NCBI GenBank assembly: GCA_035626235.1
Contig: DASPOB010000064.1
Span: 1-18,009, forward strand
Direction: 5' to 3'
Source of the DNA: DATFYP01 sp035626235
GTDB lineage: Archaea; Thermoproteota; Nitrososphaeria; Nitrososphaerales; Gagatemarchaeaceae
Length of the DNA: 18,009 nt
The first letter of the stretch is position 1, and each line of letters begins with the position of its first letter. Both the position numbers and the translations under genes were made by a program. Below the pieces are notes generated by a model that was not told the DNA's origin, ran no database searches, and saw only the letters and a program-made list of their open reading frames with translations. Shown here piece after piece: positions 7,634 through 15,241 of the stretch.

Positions 7634-7641
7634 GATATAAA
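7634..7641 (-). promoter_or_regulatory. TATA-like box for the rpl24e-ndk-infB transcript
   Basis: The minus strand reads CCTTTATATCCC, with TTTATATC at these positions, a strong archaeal TATA match. The predicted transcription start is near 7612, giving a leader of about 24 bases before the L24e ATG at 7588. It separates this cluster from the upstream HAD gene. Confidence 0.65.
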
Positions 7642-7711
7642 GGACTCGACGGCGGCCCTCGGAAGGCTAGCGGAAGCCCGTTGTGACTGGGTCCGGACTT
7701 TCGGGGCGGGG

Positions 7712-8434
7712 CTAGCTGGTGTCTAGGAGCTCGCGCAGGTCCTTCACGACGGCACAGGGAGGATTCGGATGCCCGCCCTCTCTGTCCACGAGCACGGGCT
7801 CCATGCCGACCCCTCGGGCGCCGGCGACGTCCTCCTCGATGCTGTTCCCGACGTGAAGGCATTGTTCGGGTTTCCTCTCCGCCCTCTCCAGTGCCAGCCT
7901 GAACGGCTCGGGGGCGGGTTTCTCGGCGCCGGCCTCCTGGGAATACGTAAGGGTGTCGAAGTACTTGACCAGGTCAAGGTCGTTCATCCTGTCGATCATC
8001 TCGTCGGTGTTGTTCGAGATGACCCCCAGGTGCAACCCCCTCCGCTTCAGCGAGGAGAGCACCTCGTGAGTCTCTGGGAACGGTTGCATCCACCTCTTGG
8101 TGTCAAGGAAAGCGAAGTCCACTGCCTGCAAGAGGTCCCCGCCCGACTTCGGGAGATTCAGTCGGCCAACCACGAAAGCGTGGTAGAGGTGCCAGAACTC
8201 TTCCGTCCGCCCCCTGTACTCGTACACCTTGGGCATGTAGAGACTGTCGGCTTCGGCCATGCCTTGCGCAAGCGTTTGCTCCTGGATTTGCAGGCCAAGC
8301 TGGGCAGAGACGGCGAGCCAAATCTCCTGGGGAGAGTGGGTAGAAAACCCCAGTGTGCCCCCCAGGTCGAAGAACACAGTGTTGGTCTTGTCTGAAATCC
8401 TGACCAATTGGCTCATCCTTCTCGGCTTCCGCAT
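7712..8434 (-). CDS. HAD-superfamily hydrolase-like protein with altered motif I
   Basis: 240 residues from ATG 8434. HAD motifs in order: motif I FFDLGGTL with nucleophile D23, cap region about 30-115, motif II VISNNT (S140), motif III EKPAPEPF (K172) and motif IV HVGNSIEEDVAGA (E201, D202). The canonical phosphatase motif is DxDGT; here the second Asp, the usual general acid/base, is Gly25. Phosphatase chemistry is therefore uncertain, though HAD proteins with other residues at this place exist as phosphonatases and dehalogenases. A helical C1-type cap fits the spacing. The substrate cannot be told. The ATG at 8434 is favoured by a TATA-like box about 28 bases upstream; an in-frame ATG at 8416 is the alternative. 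It sits between S28e and L24e, genes that often adjoin in archaea. Confidence 0.85.
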   Translation of the reverse strand: MRKPRRMSQLVRISDKTNTVFFDLGGTLGFSTHSPQEIWLAVSAQLGLQIQEQTLAQGMAEADSLYMPKVYEYRGRTEEFWHLYHAFVVGRLNLPKSGGDLLQAVDFAFLDTKRWMQPFPETHEVLSSLKRRGLHLGVISNNTDEMIDRMNDLDLVKYFDTLTYSQEAGAEKPAPEPFRLALERAERKPEQCLHVGNSIEEDVAGARGVGMEPVLVDREGGHPNPPCAVVKDLRELLDTS

Positions 8435-8457
8435 TTAGTCTTTCGCAACGCGCGCCC

Positions 8458-8465
8458 ACATATCA
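8458..8465 (-). promoter_or_regulatory. Possible TATA-like box for the HAD gene
   Basis: TGATATGT on the minus strand is centred about 28 bases before the ATG at 8434, the spacing of a leaderless promoter. The match to the archaeal consensus is only moderate. Confidence 0.3.
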
Positions 8466-8564
8466 GAGCCTGAAGGAAGCTGACAGGGCGGCTGAAGCCA
8501 TTTTCGCAGAAGGAACCCGTAACAGGGCGTTTGCCTTGGTATTCAGTGGTCCGAGGGCGCGAGT

Positions 8565-8783
8565 TTACTTGAGTTTTCTGGCCTCGCGTTCGGTCTCTCG
8601 AAGCACCAGCACATCGGCCAACCTTATCGGGCCCTTGACGTTCCTTGTGAGAATCCTTCCTTTTTCCTTCCCCTCGAGGATCTTGACCCTGACCTGCGTG
8701 ATCTCTCCTGCGACGCCGGTCCTGCCCACAATCTGGACCACTTCGGCGGGAGTTAGGCTTTCGACTTCTCTCTTACTGCTCAT
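8565..8783 (-). CDS. rps28e: 30S ribosomal protein S28e
   Basis: 72 residues from ATG 8783. The start is fixed by the four-base ATGA overlap with the L7Ae stop and by family length. The core VVQIVGRTGVAGEITQVRVK and the C-terminal VLVLRETEREARKL match the S28e OB-fold family and its conserved acidic/basic tail. It is a small-subunit protein near the mRNA exit region, present in archaea and eukaryotes. The L7Ae-S28e pair is a conserved archaeal gene couple, here translationally coupled. No clear terminator is visible in the 130 bases before the HAD gene. Confidence 0.96.
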   Translation of the reverse strand: MSSKREVESLTPAEVVQIVGRTGVAGEITQVRVKILEGKEKGRILTRNVKGPIRLADVLVLRETEREARKLK

Positions 8784-9160
8784 GCGGACTTCTTCAGCCT
8801 CGCCAGTTCTTGGGTGACCTGTTCGAGAACCTGCCCCCCCTCGCCGGCGTCGAGTACAGCCGCGGAAGCGGTAGGTACGTCGATCCCTATCGCTGGGCCA
8901 ATCTGGTCCTTCGACGGGACGAAGACGTATGGAATCTTCCTCTCCTCGCACAGGATAGGCAGGTGCGCGACAACTTCGGGGGGCTGGACATCTTCGGCTA
9001 TTACCACCAGCTTGGCGACGCCCCTCTCTATTGCCTTCGTAGACTCGTTGGTGCCCTTTCTCACTTTGCCGCTTCGAGAGGCCTGCCTCAGGACCTCGTA
9101 TGCGGCCTCAGAGACCTCCTTCGGCGTCTCGAACTTCACGTAGTAGGCCTTTGGGGTCAT
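8780..9160 (-). CDS. rpl7ae: 50S ribosomal protein L7Ae (kink-turn RNA-binding protein)
   Basis: 126 residues from ATG. The family core is clear: GKVRKGTNESTKAIERGVAK (RNA-contacting GxNE-T-K segment), VVIAEDVQPPEVVAHLP, and CEERKIPYVFVPSK. L7Ae binds kink-turn RNA. Besides the large ribosomal subunit it works in archaeal C/D and H/ACA guide RNPs and in RNase P, as established for the family. It is the first gene of the L7Ae-S28e pair, with a TATA-like box about 39 bases before the ATG, implying a leader of roughly a dozen bases. Confidence 0.97.
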   Translation of the reverse strand: MTPKAYYVKFETPKEVSEAAYEVLRQASRSGKVRKGTNESTKAIERGVAKLVVIAEDVQPPEVVAHLPILCEERKIPYVFVPSKDQIGPAIGIDVPTASAAVLDAGEGGQVLEQVTQELARLKKSA

Positions 9161-9195
9161 CTAACAATCGCCCAACCAAGCCCTTCGAGACCGCC

Positions 9196-9202
9196 ATATA
9201 AA
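9196..9202 (-). promoter_or_regulatory. TATA-like box for rpl7ae-rps28e
   Basis: The minus strand reads CCGTTTATATGGC, a strong archaeal TATA match. It lies in the 69-base gap after gltX and points to a start near 9172, about a dozen bases before the L7Ae ATG. Confidence 0.65.
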
Positions 9203-9229
9203 CGGTTGGCCGGCGGGAGGGGGTTCCTG

Positions 9230-10957
9230 CTACTTGTGGGCCATGATGAAGGACCCAGGGGAATCGAGCCTGCAGAAGCCGAACCGGGGGAACTGGACAA
9301 TGTCTCCTATTCTCAACGAGGCGATAGACTCCTCGCCATGTCCCCTGATTTCCTTCAGACTGTCCCTGTTGAACTCGCCGTCCTCGTTGTAGAGGAGGTC
9401 CGGAACAAGGACTGTGATTTCTTGGTGAGAGGTGGTCACCCACTGCATCTTCTTAGCCTCGGGGAGCAGCTCCTCCCCGGCATACTTCCCCTCGGGGTTC
9501 ACGCCGCCGGACGCCAGTTTGACGTTGAAAAGGTCCATCAACCGGAAGGTCGTTCCCTTCATCATCGCCGCAACATCTGCGGAAGGGACGTAGAAGTCGC
9601 CGTCAGTAGCGATGGTCCGGTTCCCCAAGTCCCTTTCGGGGTGGAACGGGATCGTGACTTCTTTCTTGGGCGCTCCTTCCACCGTCAGCCTGACGGGATC
9701 TGGGACAAAGAATACCCGCCTCGACACTGGGTCGAGGAGTTTTCGGTTCAGGGAGAAGAGCATGCTCCAGTCGTATTCGTGCTCCGCCTTCGTGTATCCC
9801 ACCTGCTGGGTGAACTGCCTGATTGCCTGTGGGAGAATCCCTCGGCGCCTGACTCCCTCGACCGTAGGAAGTCTGGGGTCGTCCCAGCCCCTGACGAGCC
9901 CATCTTCTATCAGGGGCCTTAGGCGGCGTTTCGACACCGTGGTTCCTTTGAAGTTGTACCTGCTGAACTGTACGACTTCGAGGTGGCCCAGCTTGAGCGC
10001 GTCACGAATCAGCCGCTGGAGGTCGCTGTGGAATTCCGAACTTCTCAGTACGTGGGTCACCCCGCACAGGTGATCTTCTATGGAGTTGGCCAAGAAGAAG
10101 GTGGGCCAGAGCGAGTACTTGTCACCCGTCATCGGGTGGGAGTGCTCTATCACCCTGAAGATGTTCGGGTCCCTCAGGGAGTAATCGGCGCTTTTCATGT
10201 CCCCCCTGAACCTGATGACGTAGTCACCCTCGTGGTGCTTCTTGGCAAGGAGCTCGTCCCAGATCCTTAGACTCCTGTCGGATGGCGCGTCTCTGTGTTC
10301 GCACTCAGCGCCGGACAGCCTCATCCTTTTCATCTTGTCGAGAGCGCAGGAGCAGGCGTAGGCGGTCCCCTCCACCAGCATCCGACGACCGTACCCGTAG
10401 ATGACTTCCATGTCGTCCGAGACGTTCTTCTCGTGGTCGTAACTGATGCCAAGCCAGCCCATGCCGCGCCGGAAGCTTTCGTAGTACTTTCGGGCAACCT
10501 TCCTGGGGTTTGTGTCCTCAAACCTGAGCCAGAGGACGCCGTCGTACATCTCCTTGTAAAGGAAGTTGACCGTGGAGGCCATCGCGTGGCCGATGGTCAT
10601 GAATCCCGACGGCTCCGGAGGCAGTCGGAAGCACGCCTTGCCCTTCGTAGCTCCGACGAGTGCGGGCAACCTGCGTACTTCGACCGTCTTCGGACGACTG
10701 GCGAGGGCACTCGGGTCGATGTCCGCCAGCAGGCGGGTCTGATCGGAGAGGCTCATGGCGTTGACCCTCACCAATTCTGCTCTGACAGCCTTCTCAACCA
10801 GCGCCGGGTCGCTCCTGAGCTCAGGATGCTCGCCAAGTACCCTCCCCATCACCGCCCCCATGTCGGCCTTCCCCTCGTGATGGACCGCGTTAACCAGCGC
10901 GTGCCTCTCGATGGACGCAATTGCCTCCTCGGAGAGGCCGGCTTGCCCTCTTACCAT
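9230..10957 (-). CDS. gltX: Glutamyl-tRNA synthetase, archaeal type, with TIGH variant
   Basis: 575 residues from ATG 10957, which overlaps the prenyl synthase stop by seven bases; a longer frame to 11023 is unlikely because it lies inside that gene. Residues 1-100 form a helical archaeal/eukaryal N-terminal region. The Rossmann catalytic domain starts at RLPPEPSGFMTIGHAMA (111-127). The HIGH signature reads TIGH here (T121). The KMSKS-equivalent is VSKR (341-344), as in archaeal GluRS. The all-beta anticodon-binding domain of the GlnRS-like type follows. Archaeal GluRS is normally non-discriminating, making Glu-tRNAGln for GatDE amidation; that is family knowledge. It is the last gene of the long rpoD run. 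Confidence 0.95.
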   Translation of the reverse strand: MVRGQAGLSEEAIASIERHALVNAVHHEGKADMGAVMGRVLGEHPELRSDPALVEKAVRAELVRVNAMSLSDQTRLLADIDPSALASRPKTVEVRRLPALVGATKGKACFRLPPEPSGFMTIGHAMASTVNFLYKEMYDGVLWLRFEDTNPRKVARKYYESFRRGMGWLGISYDHEKNVSDDMEVIYGYGRRMLVEGTAYACSCALDKMKRMRLSGAECEHRDAPSDRSLRIWDELLAKKHHEGDYVIRFRGDMKSADYSLRDPNIFRVIEHSHPMTGDKYSLWPTFFLANSIEDHLCGVTHVLRSSEFHSDLQRLIRDALKLGHLEVVQFSRYNFKGTTVSKRRLRPLIEDGLVRGWDDPRLPTVEGVRRRGILPQAIRQFTQQVGYTKAEHEYDWSMLFSLNRKLLDPVSRRVFFVPDPVRLTVEGAPKKEVTIPFHPERDLGNRTIATDGDFYVPSADVAAMMKGTTFRLMDLFNVKLASGGVNPEGKYAGEELLPEAKKMQWVTTSHQEITVLVPDLLYNEDGEFNRDSLKEIRGHGEESIASLRIGDIVQFPRFGFCRLDSPGSFIMAHK

Positions 10958-11982
10958 TGGCGTTCTACCGCGAACCTTGAGAAGGACTCCAGCAGCGAGG
11001 CGGCTTCCTTCTCTCCGCCCCAACTGATGTCATTCAACACTGCAAGCGCCTCCTCCATAAGGTCGCGGGCGCGGCGTTGGCTGTATTCTATCGAACGGTA
11101 CTTGTCAATCAGGCCGAGGACGTAAGCCACGTCCTCCCCGGTCTTGTGGCCCCTCTCCTTGTCCATGATGGAAGTTGCCTTCGCCCTTTCGGCCGCCTCG
11201 GCCTTCCCGAGCGCGTGGAGCAGGATGAGCGTCCTCTTCCCCTCGAGTATGTCGTCAGACTTGGCCTTGCCGTATTTCCCCTGGTCGCCGATAAGGTTGA
11301 GGGAGTCGTCCTGAATCTGGAACCCCACGCCGAGCTTGATCCCGAATTCCTTCAGGCTCTCCAGGGTCCCCGGGCCCGACCCCGCGACCATCGCCCCTAG
11401 ACGGCAAGGACTGGCGACGGTGTACCATGAAGTCTTCCGGGTGCACATGTCGAAGTAATCCGACTCGCCCAGGTCCCACCTTTTCTCTCGGACCCATCCC
11501 AGCTCCATGTGCTGCCCTTCGGTCGTGTATCCGACCATCCTAGCAAACTCCCCCAGTACGTTGAGTGTCTTCTCTTGTCCGAGCCTTCGCTCGTTTGAGA
11601 GGAGCACCCCCCACATTTTGGCGTGCAGCGCGTCCCCGGCGTTCAGCGCCAGGGCCCGCGAATACTTCAGGTGGAGCGTCGGCTGTCCCCTACGCAGCTC
11701 CGATTCGTCTTCAATGTCGTCGTGGATTAGGATCCAGTGCTGGAACAGCTCAATGCACGCCGCGGTGAGCAGCGAGTCCTCCCTTGACCCTCCCGCAGCC
11801 CTGCACACTGTCACGCAGAGGAATGGCCTGAAGCCCTTCGCTGGCCTCGAGGGGTAGTCCCTCATCATCTTGTAGAGGAGTTCGACCTCGGGAATCGGAC
11901 TCGAGCTCGGCAGGAGCTCGTCAAGGATCAGACGGTCGACCTCCGACTTCACCTTTTTGATTTCGCTGTCGAGGGTTGACAT
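10951..11982 (-). CDS. Polyprenyl diphosphate synthase (probable geranylgeranyl diphosphate synthase)
   Basis: 343 residues from ATG 11982, preferred over an in-frame TTG at 12000. The first Asp-rich motif is HDDIED (D88, D89, D92) and the second is QDDSLN (225-229), where the usual third Asp is Asn. RRGQPT (97-102) and KTSWYT (183-188) are further substrate-site matches. The enzyme condenses isopentenyl diphosphate onto allylic diphosphates; in archaea the product is usually the C20 or C25 chain of membrane lipids. W83, five residues before the first motif, is the position whose size limits chain length in this family, which favours a C20 product, but this is inference. It follows ipk by 29 bases and overlaps gltX. 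Confidence 0.93.
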   Translation of the reverse strand: MSTLDSEIKKVKSEVDRLILDELLPSSSPIPEVELLYKMMRDYPSRPAKGFRPFLCVTVCRAAGGSREDSLLTAACIELFQHWILIHDDIEDESELRRGQPTLHLKYSRALALNAGDALHAKMWGVLLSNERRLGQEKTLNVLGEFARMVGYTTEGQHMELGWVREKRWDLGESDYFDMCTRKTSWYTVASPCRLGAMVAGSGPGTLESLKEFGIKLGVGFQIQDDSLNLIGDQGKYGKAKSDDILEGKRTLILLHALGKAEAAERAKATSIMDKERGHKTGEDVAYVLGLIDKYRSIEYSQRRARDLMEEALAVLNDISWGGEKEAASLLESFSRFAVERQW

Positions 11983-12011
11983 TTCGGTTTCCCTGGTCAA
12001 GGTCCGGAGAG

Positions 12012-12740
12012 TCAGGCCTTCACTACCGTACCATAGAAGTCCAAGCCTCTCACGGCTTTTGAAAACTCGTTCCTTCTGTACCCTGACACGAAGTACGCCC
12101 TCGCCCCGAAGGAAGCCACCCTGCCTGCAACGTCAAGCTTGGTCCTGATCCCTCCCGTGGCGTCGTTTCCCAAGGGCACCCTCATCTTCCTGATCCTTGC
12201 GGGCGAGAGCTCCGGGATGATGACCCGCGAATTCCCCTCGTATACACCGTCCGCGTCAAGGGCGAAGACGCACCTGTCGGCCCTGAGGACCTTTACGAGT
12301 TCGAGTACCATGAGGTCCCCCGAGAGAATCCTGAAACCGTCGGAGAACAGGCAAACGTCGCCAAAGGTCACTGGGGTGAGGTTAGCCTTCAAGAGCCCTC
12401 TGAGCCACTGCGCTGCAGCACCAGTCTTCGCCCTCGAAAGGATGTCGAACGGGGAGAAGGGATATGGGCTCAGCTTGAATTCCATCATCGTCTTGCATAC
12501 CAAGTGGTTCAGCTCGTACATTGCGTTGCGCGTCTGAGGTACGCCTGCGGAGTTTGGAGTGCTCGAAGTGGAACTGAGACCGTACTGCCTCGCGACCGAG
12601 TGGCCGAAGGAGCCGCCACCGTGAACGACCACGACCTTTTCGTCTGAAGAGGCAATTTCCTCGGCGAGGGCGGACACCACGTCGGAGCGGTAGGAGAAGG
12701 GCTTCGACTTGTCGGTGATGACAGAACCGCCCAGCTTCAC
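12012..12740 (-). CDS. ipk: Isopentenyl phosphate kinase
   Basis: 242 residues from GTG 12740. It belongs to the amino-acid-kinase fold: KLGGSVITDKS at the N-terminus, VVVHGGGSFGH (37-47, with catalytic H47), GDVCLFSDGFRILSGD and ALDADGVYE. It phosphorylates isopentenyl phosphate to IPP, the last step of the archaeal mevalonate branch. The GTG start cuts the first beta strand, and no Shine-Dalgarno motif precedes it. A CTG at 12758, in frame and four bases after GGGGTGA, would give MAKTVVVKLGGSVITDK, a standard N-terminus. I list the conventional start but think CTG more likely. With CTG the gene overlaps mvk by 16 bases; otherwise the gap is two bases. Confidence 0.95.
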   Translation of the reverse strand: MKLGGSVITDKSKPFSYRSDVVSALAEEIASSDEKVVVVHGGGSFGHSVARQYGLSSTSSTPNSAGVPQTRNAMYELNHLVCKTMMEFKLSPYPFSPFDILSRAKTGAAAQWLRGLLKANLTPVTFGDVCLFSDGFRILSGDLMVLELVKVLRADRCVFALDADGVYEGNSRVIIPELSPARIRKMRVPLGNDATGGIRTKLDVAGRVASFGARAYFVSGYRRNEFSKAVRGLDFYGTVVKA

Positions 12741-12742
12741 GA

Positions 12743-13672
12743 CTACGGTCTTAGCCAGCTTTTCACCCCATCGACAGGAATCACGGAGACAAACGCCTCG
12801 AAGCCCCGCTTCATGACCTCAGAGATAATCCTTTTCTCTCTTCCTTCGCTCGCCACGGCAAGCACGCTCCCCCCTCCCCCTGCGCCTGTCAGCTTGGCGC
12901 CGTAGCAGCCGAGAGAGAGGAGCAGGTCGACCAGGCGGTCAAGCCTTGGGGTCGAAACTCCCACCGCAGAGAGCACTGCGTGATTGTAGGTGAGGACCCT
13001 GCCCAGCCCCTCCATGTCCCCCTCCTCAAGTCTTTCCTCGGCAATGGAGGCAACGTCCCCGGCAGAGCCCACCAGCGCGGAGAAGTAGGCCGGGAGGCGC
13101 TCCCTCACATCGGCCACGTGGCCGATGAGCCGCTTCGTGCTCCTGCTGCTCCCCGAGAAGACGACAATCATCCTTCTCTTTCCCTCGAACCGAACTGGCT
13201 TCGGGTCGCTCCCCGGCCGGTATCTCAGAACTCCTCCGTAGGCGCATGCGGCAACGTCCACCCCCGACGGGTGGCCGTGGATCTCCCGCTCCCCTACCAT
13301 CGCGCATTCGACCAGGTCCTTCGTCCCGAGCTCAAGGGCCCGCAGTCTTGAGACCGCAGCGGCGACGGCTACCATGGTCGACGCCGAGGAGCCAAGCCCG
13401 GCTCCGCCGGGAACCTCGGATGTTATGGAGAACCTGAGGTCGGGTGCGAAGGAGAACCGCCTCCCCATGTACTCAACCACCTTGGACACCGGCCTGAGAA
13501 CGGAAGGAGGGGAACCGCTCGAAAGGTCCGACGCGACCGAGAGCCTGTCCGAGGCCTCTGCCTCGATCGTGACCTTCTTCCCGATGGCCGCCGCCAGAGC
13601 CCACGCGCCGTGGACGACGAAATGCTCGCCCGATATGATTACCTTTGAAGGCGCCTGGGCTATTGCTTTCAT
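12743..13672 (-). CDS. mvk: Mevalonate kinase
   Basis: 309 residues from ATG. GHMP-kinase motifs: APSKVIISGEHFVVHG (7-22, with K10), the phosphate loop VPGGAGLGSSAS (87-98), HPSGVDVA with likely catalytic D139, and C-terminal KLTGAGGGGSVLA. It phosphorylates mevalonate to mevalonate 5-phosphate, feeding the archaeal branch that ends with isopentenyl phosphate kinase. The length is typical of archaeal mevalonate kinases. The ATG is three bases after the memo stop, and ipk follows directly or overlapping, so the three genes are probably one transcription unit. Confidence 0.96.
   Translation of the reverse strand: MKAIAQAPSKVIISGEHFVVHGAWALAAAIGKKVTIEAEASDRLSVASDLSSGSPPSVLRPVSKVVEYMGRRFSFAPDLRFSITSEVPGGAGLGSSASTMVAVAAAVSRLRALELGTKDLVECAMVGEREIHGHPSGVDVAACAYGGVLRYRPGSDPKPVRFEGKRRMIVVFSGSSRSTKRLIGHVADVRERLPAYFSALVGSAGDVASIAEERLEEGDMEGLGRVLTYNHAVLSAVGVSTPRLDRLVDLLLSLGCYGAKLTGAGGGGSVLAVASEGREKRIISEVMKRGFEAFVSVIPVDGVKSWLRP
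12763..12769 (-). promoter_or_regulatory. Shine-Dalgarno match GGGGTGA before a CTG codon of ipk
   Basis: GGGGTGA matches the archaeal anti-Shine-Dalgarno sequence. It lies inside the end of mvk, four bases before the CTG at 12758, the first codon of the likely full ipk N-terminus. It is 22 bases from the GTG at 12740, too far to serve that codon. Confidence 0.5.
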
Positions 13673-13675
13673 GAG

Positions 13676-14518
13676 CTACACGAATCTTATTGCCCCGTAA
13701 CCCACAACTTGACTGCTGTCCCCCGTGGTGTCCCCGCTGCTGGCGTACTTGAGAAGCTCCCCCCTCTTGAACCCCAGCTCCTTCGAAGCGGCAATGACCG
13801 TCGCGATAGCCCCGAAGCCGCAGGCAGTGACCTCCAGCCGCTCGAGCGTGGAGTAGAAAGCCTCGAGGTCCATGGACTCGATGTCATTCACGAGGGCGAG
13901 GTCCTTCCTCCTGGCCTGGTCTGCCGGTTCGTAGTGTGTGAAGTCAGAGGACGCAATCAGGACGGCCTTCCGGTCGCGTAGCACCGCCTCCACCCCCTTC
14001 GCGACTTCGGCCACTGTTCCCTGGTCTTGGAAAGCCAAGGAAATAGGAATGAACGGGACCTTGTCTCCGTAGAGTCTCTGAAGAAACGGAAGCTGGACTT
14101 CGAGCGAGTGCTCCATGCGGTGCGACTCCGGGTCAAAGGCCACCACCCCCGCCGCCTTGGCGAGTTTCTTTGCGCCCTCCTGGTCCACACATAGCCTCCC
14201 CAGGGGGGTCTCCCAGGCCCCGCTGCTGAACGAGGACACTCCACTGCCAATCCCGTAGTGGTTGGGGGCCACCACGACGATGACCTCAGGGTCGGGAAGA
14301 GAGGAGACGTGCAAGTAGCTGTGGGCGGCGACTGGTCCCGAGTAGACATAACCTGCGTGCGGGACCACGCAAGAGACCAGCCTGGCCGAGCCTGGCGCGG
14401 CCGGGGGCAGCTTGCCGGGGCCCAGACGGTGGAGGAAGCACTCGTCGATGAGTCTCGACAGCTCCGCCCTGTCTGAGGGGTAGAAGGATCCCGCGACAGC
14501 CGGCTTCCTTACGTTCAA
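13676..14518 (-). CDS. Memo-family protein (AmmeMemoRadiSam system protein B)
   Basis: 280 residues from TTG 14518, giving the usual family start RKPAVAGSFYP. Conserved features: VVPHAGYVYSGPVAA (H54), APNHYGIG (H87), HRMEHSLEVQLPFLQ, SSDFTHYEP (H195) and TACGFGAI (C233). In human MEMO1 the equivalent three His and one Cys form a metal site; all four are present here. The fold resembles extradiol dioxygenases. In prokaryotes Memo often occurs with AMMECR1 and a radical-SAM protein, but neither is in this window. The gene lies between rps2 and mevalonate kinase, 34 and 3 bases away, so its job may relate to the isoprenoid genes; that is inference. Confidence 0.93.
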   Translation of the reverse strand: MNVRKPAVAGSFYPSDRAELSRLIDECFLHRLGPGKLPPAAPGSARLVSCVVPHAGYVYSGPVAAHSYLHVSSLPDPEVIVVVAPNHYGIGSGVSSFSSGAWETPLGRLCVDQEGAKKLAKAAGVVAFDPESHRMEHSLEVQLPFLQRLYGDKVPFIPISLAFQDQGTVAEVAKGVEAVLRDRKAVLIASSDFTHYEPADQARRKDLALVNDIESMDLEAFYSTLERLEVTACGFGAIATVIAASKELGFKRGELLKYASSGDTTGDSSQVVGYGAIRFV

Positions 14519-14552
14519 GGCACGGCGGCGGCAGCCTGCAGCCTGATATGCG

Positions 14553-15227
14553 TTACTCGAGCGCTTCCGGCTTCGGCTCTTCCTCTAGCTTCGTCTCGAA
14601 GTCCTCGATGCTGTACTTCATCGGTTGGTCCGCCTGGAGGGCGTTCGAATGTGTGAGGGTGGCCCTGGCGAGCAGCCAGAAGATGGCGGCAATCGCCTTT
14701 CTTCCTCTGTTGTTGCCAGGGATCACCAGGTCAATGTCATCAGTCACGTTGTCTGTGTCGCAGACGGCTATGACTGGGACCCCGAGCTTCCCGGCTTCGA
14801 TTATGGCCTGGGCGTCGGAGTTCGGGTCTGCCACTATGACGAGCTCAGCGTCGAGATGCCCGGGGTAGAGCGGGTTGGTGAATGTCCCAGGCATGAACCT
14901 CCCGATCAACGGCAGGGCCCCGGTCAGCTCGCAGAACTTCTTGACCGCCTCCGTCCCGTGCTCCCTGCTGGTGTACACGACCGTGTTCTTCGCCCCCACG
15001 AAGGCGACGAACTTCCCGGCAACGTCGATTCTCTGGAGGGTCTTCGAATAGTCTATCATGTGAAGGCCATCGGGACGGGGGCGGGCGGTGAAGTGCTCCA
15101 TTGTCTTGGTCCTGACGGGCGTCCCAATCCTGATCCCTGTCGCAAGGAGGGCCTTCTCGGAGAGCTGGGGGACGACCATCTTGTCTGCGGAGCCGGCCTC
15201 GTCCTCTTCGGATTCAGACACGCTCAT
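14553..15227 (-). CDS. rps2: 30S ribosomal protein S2
   Basis: 224 residues from ATG. Archaeal S2 features are clear: LLATGIRIGTPVRTKTM, GLHMIDYSKTLQRIDVAGKF, GRFMPGTFTNPLYPG, the ADPNSDAQAIIEAGKLGVPV strand-turn, and VIPGNNRGRKAI. It lacks the coiled-coil insert of bacterial S2, as expected in archaea. The first 17 residues are acidic and the C-terminus is Glu-rich (TKLEEEPKPEALE). S2 binds late on the small subunit near the platform. It is 14 bases after rpoN, in the classical archaeal order L18e-L13-S9-rpoN-S2. Confidence 0.97.
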   Translation of the reverse strand: MSVSESEEDEAGSADKMVVPQLSEKALLATGIRIGTPVRTKTMEHFTARPRPDGLHMIDYSKTLQRIDVAGKFVAFVGAKNTVVYTSREHGTEAVKKFCELTGALPLIGRFMPGTFTNPLYPGHLDAELVIVADPNSDAQAIIEAGKLGVPVIAVCDTDNVTDDIDLVIPGNNRGRKAIAAIFWLLARATLTHSNALQADQPMKYSIEDFETKLEEEPKPEALE

Positions 15228-15241
15228 TTCGACCCCGATTG

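Noticed and set aside
7769..8395. Plus-strand frame of 208 codons antisense to the HAD gene
   Set aside because: The minus strand carries HAD motifs I-IV in order; the plus frame has none of its own.
8565..8951. Long form of S28e extending into L7Ae
   Set aside because: The extra 56 residues are L7Ae read out of frame; ATG 8783 gives the correct 72-residue protein.
8810..9922. Plus-strand open frame of 370 codons antisense to gltX and rpl7ae
   Set aside because: It lies wholly opposite two certain genes, has no family motif, and such antisense frames are expected from the G/C-rich third positions of the real genes.
10295..11125. Plus-strand frame of 276 codons antisense to gltX and the prenyl synthase
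   Set aside because: Shadow of two well-identified genes; composition is rich in Pro, Val, His and Leu without any fold signal.
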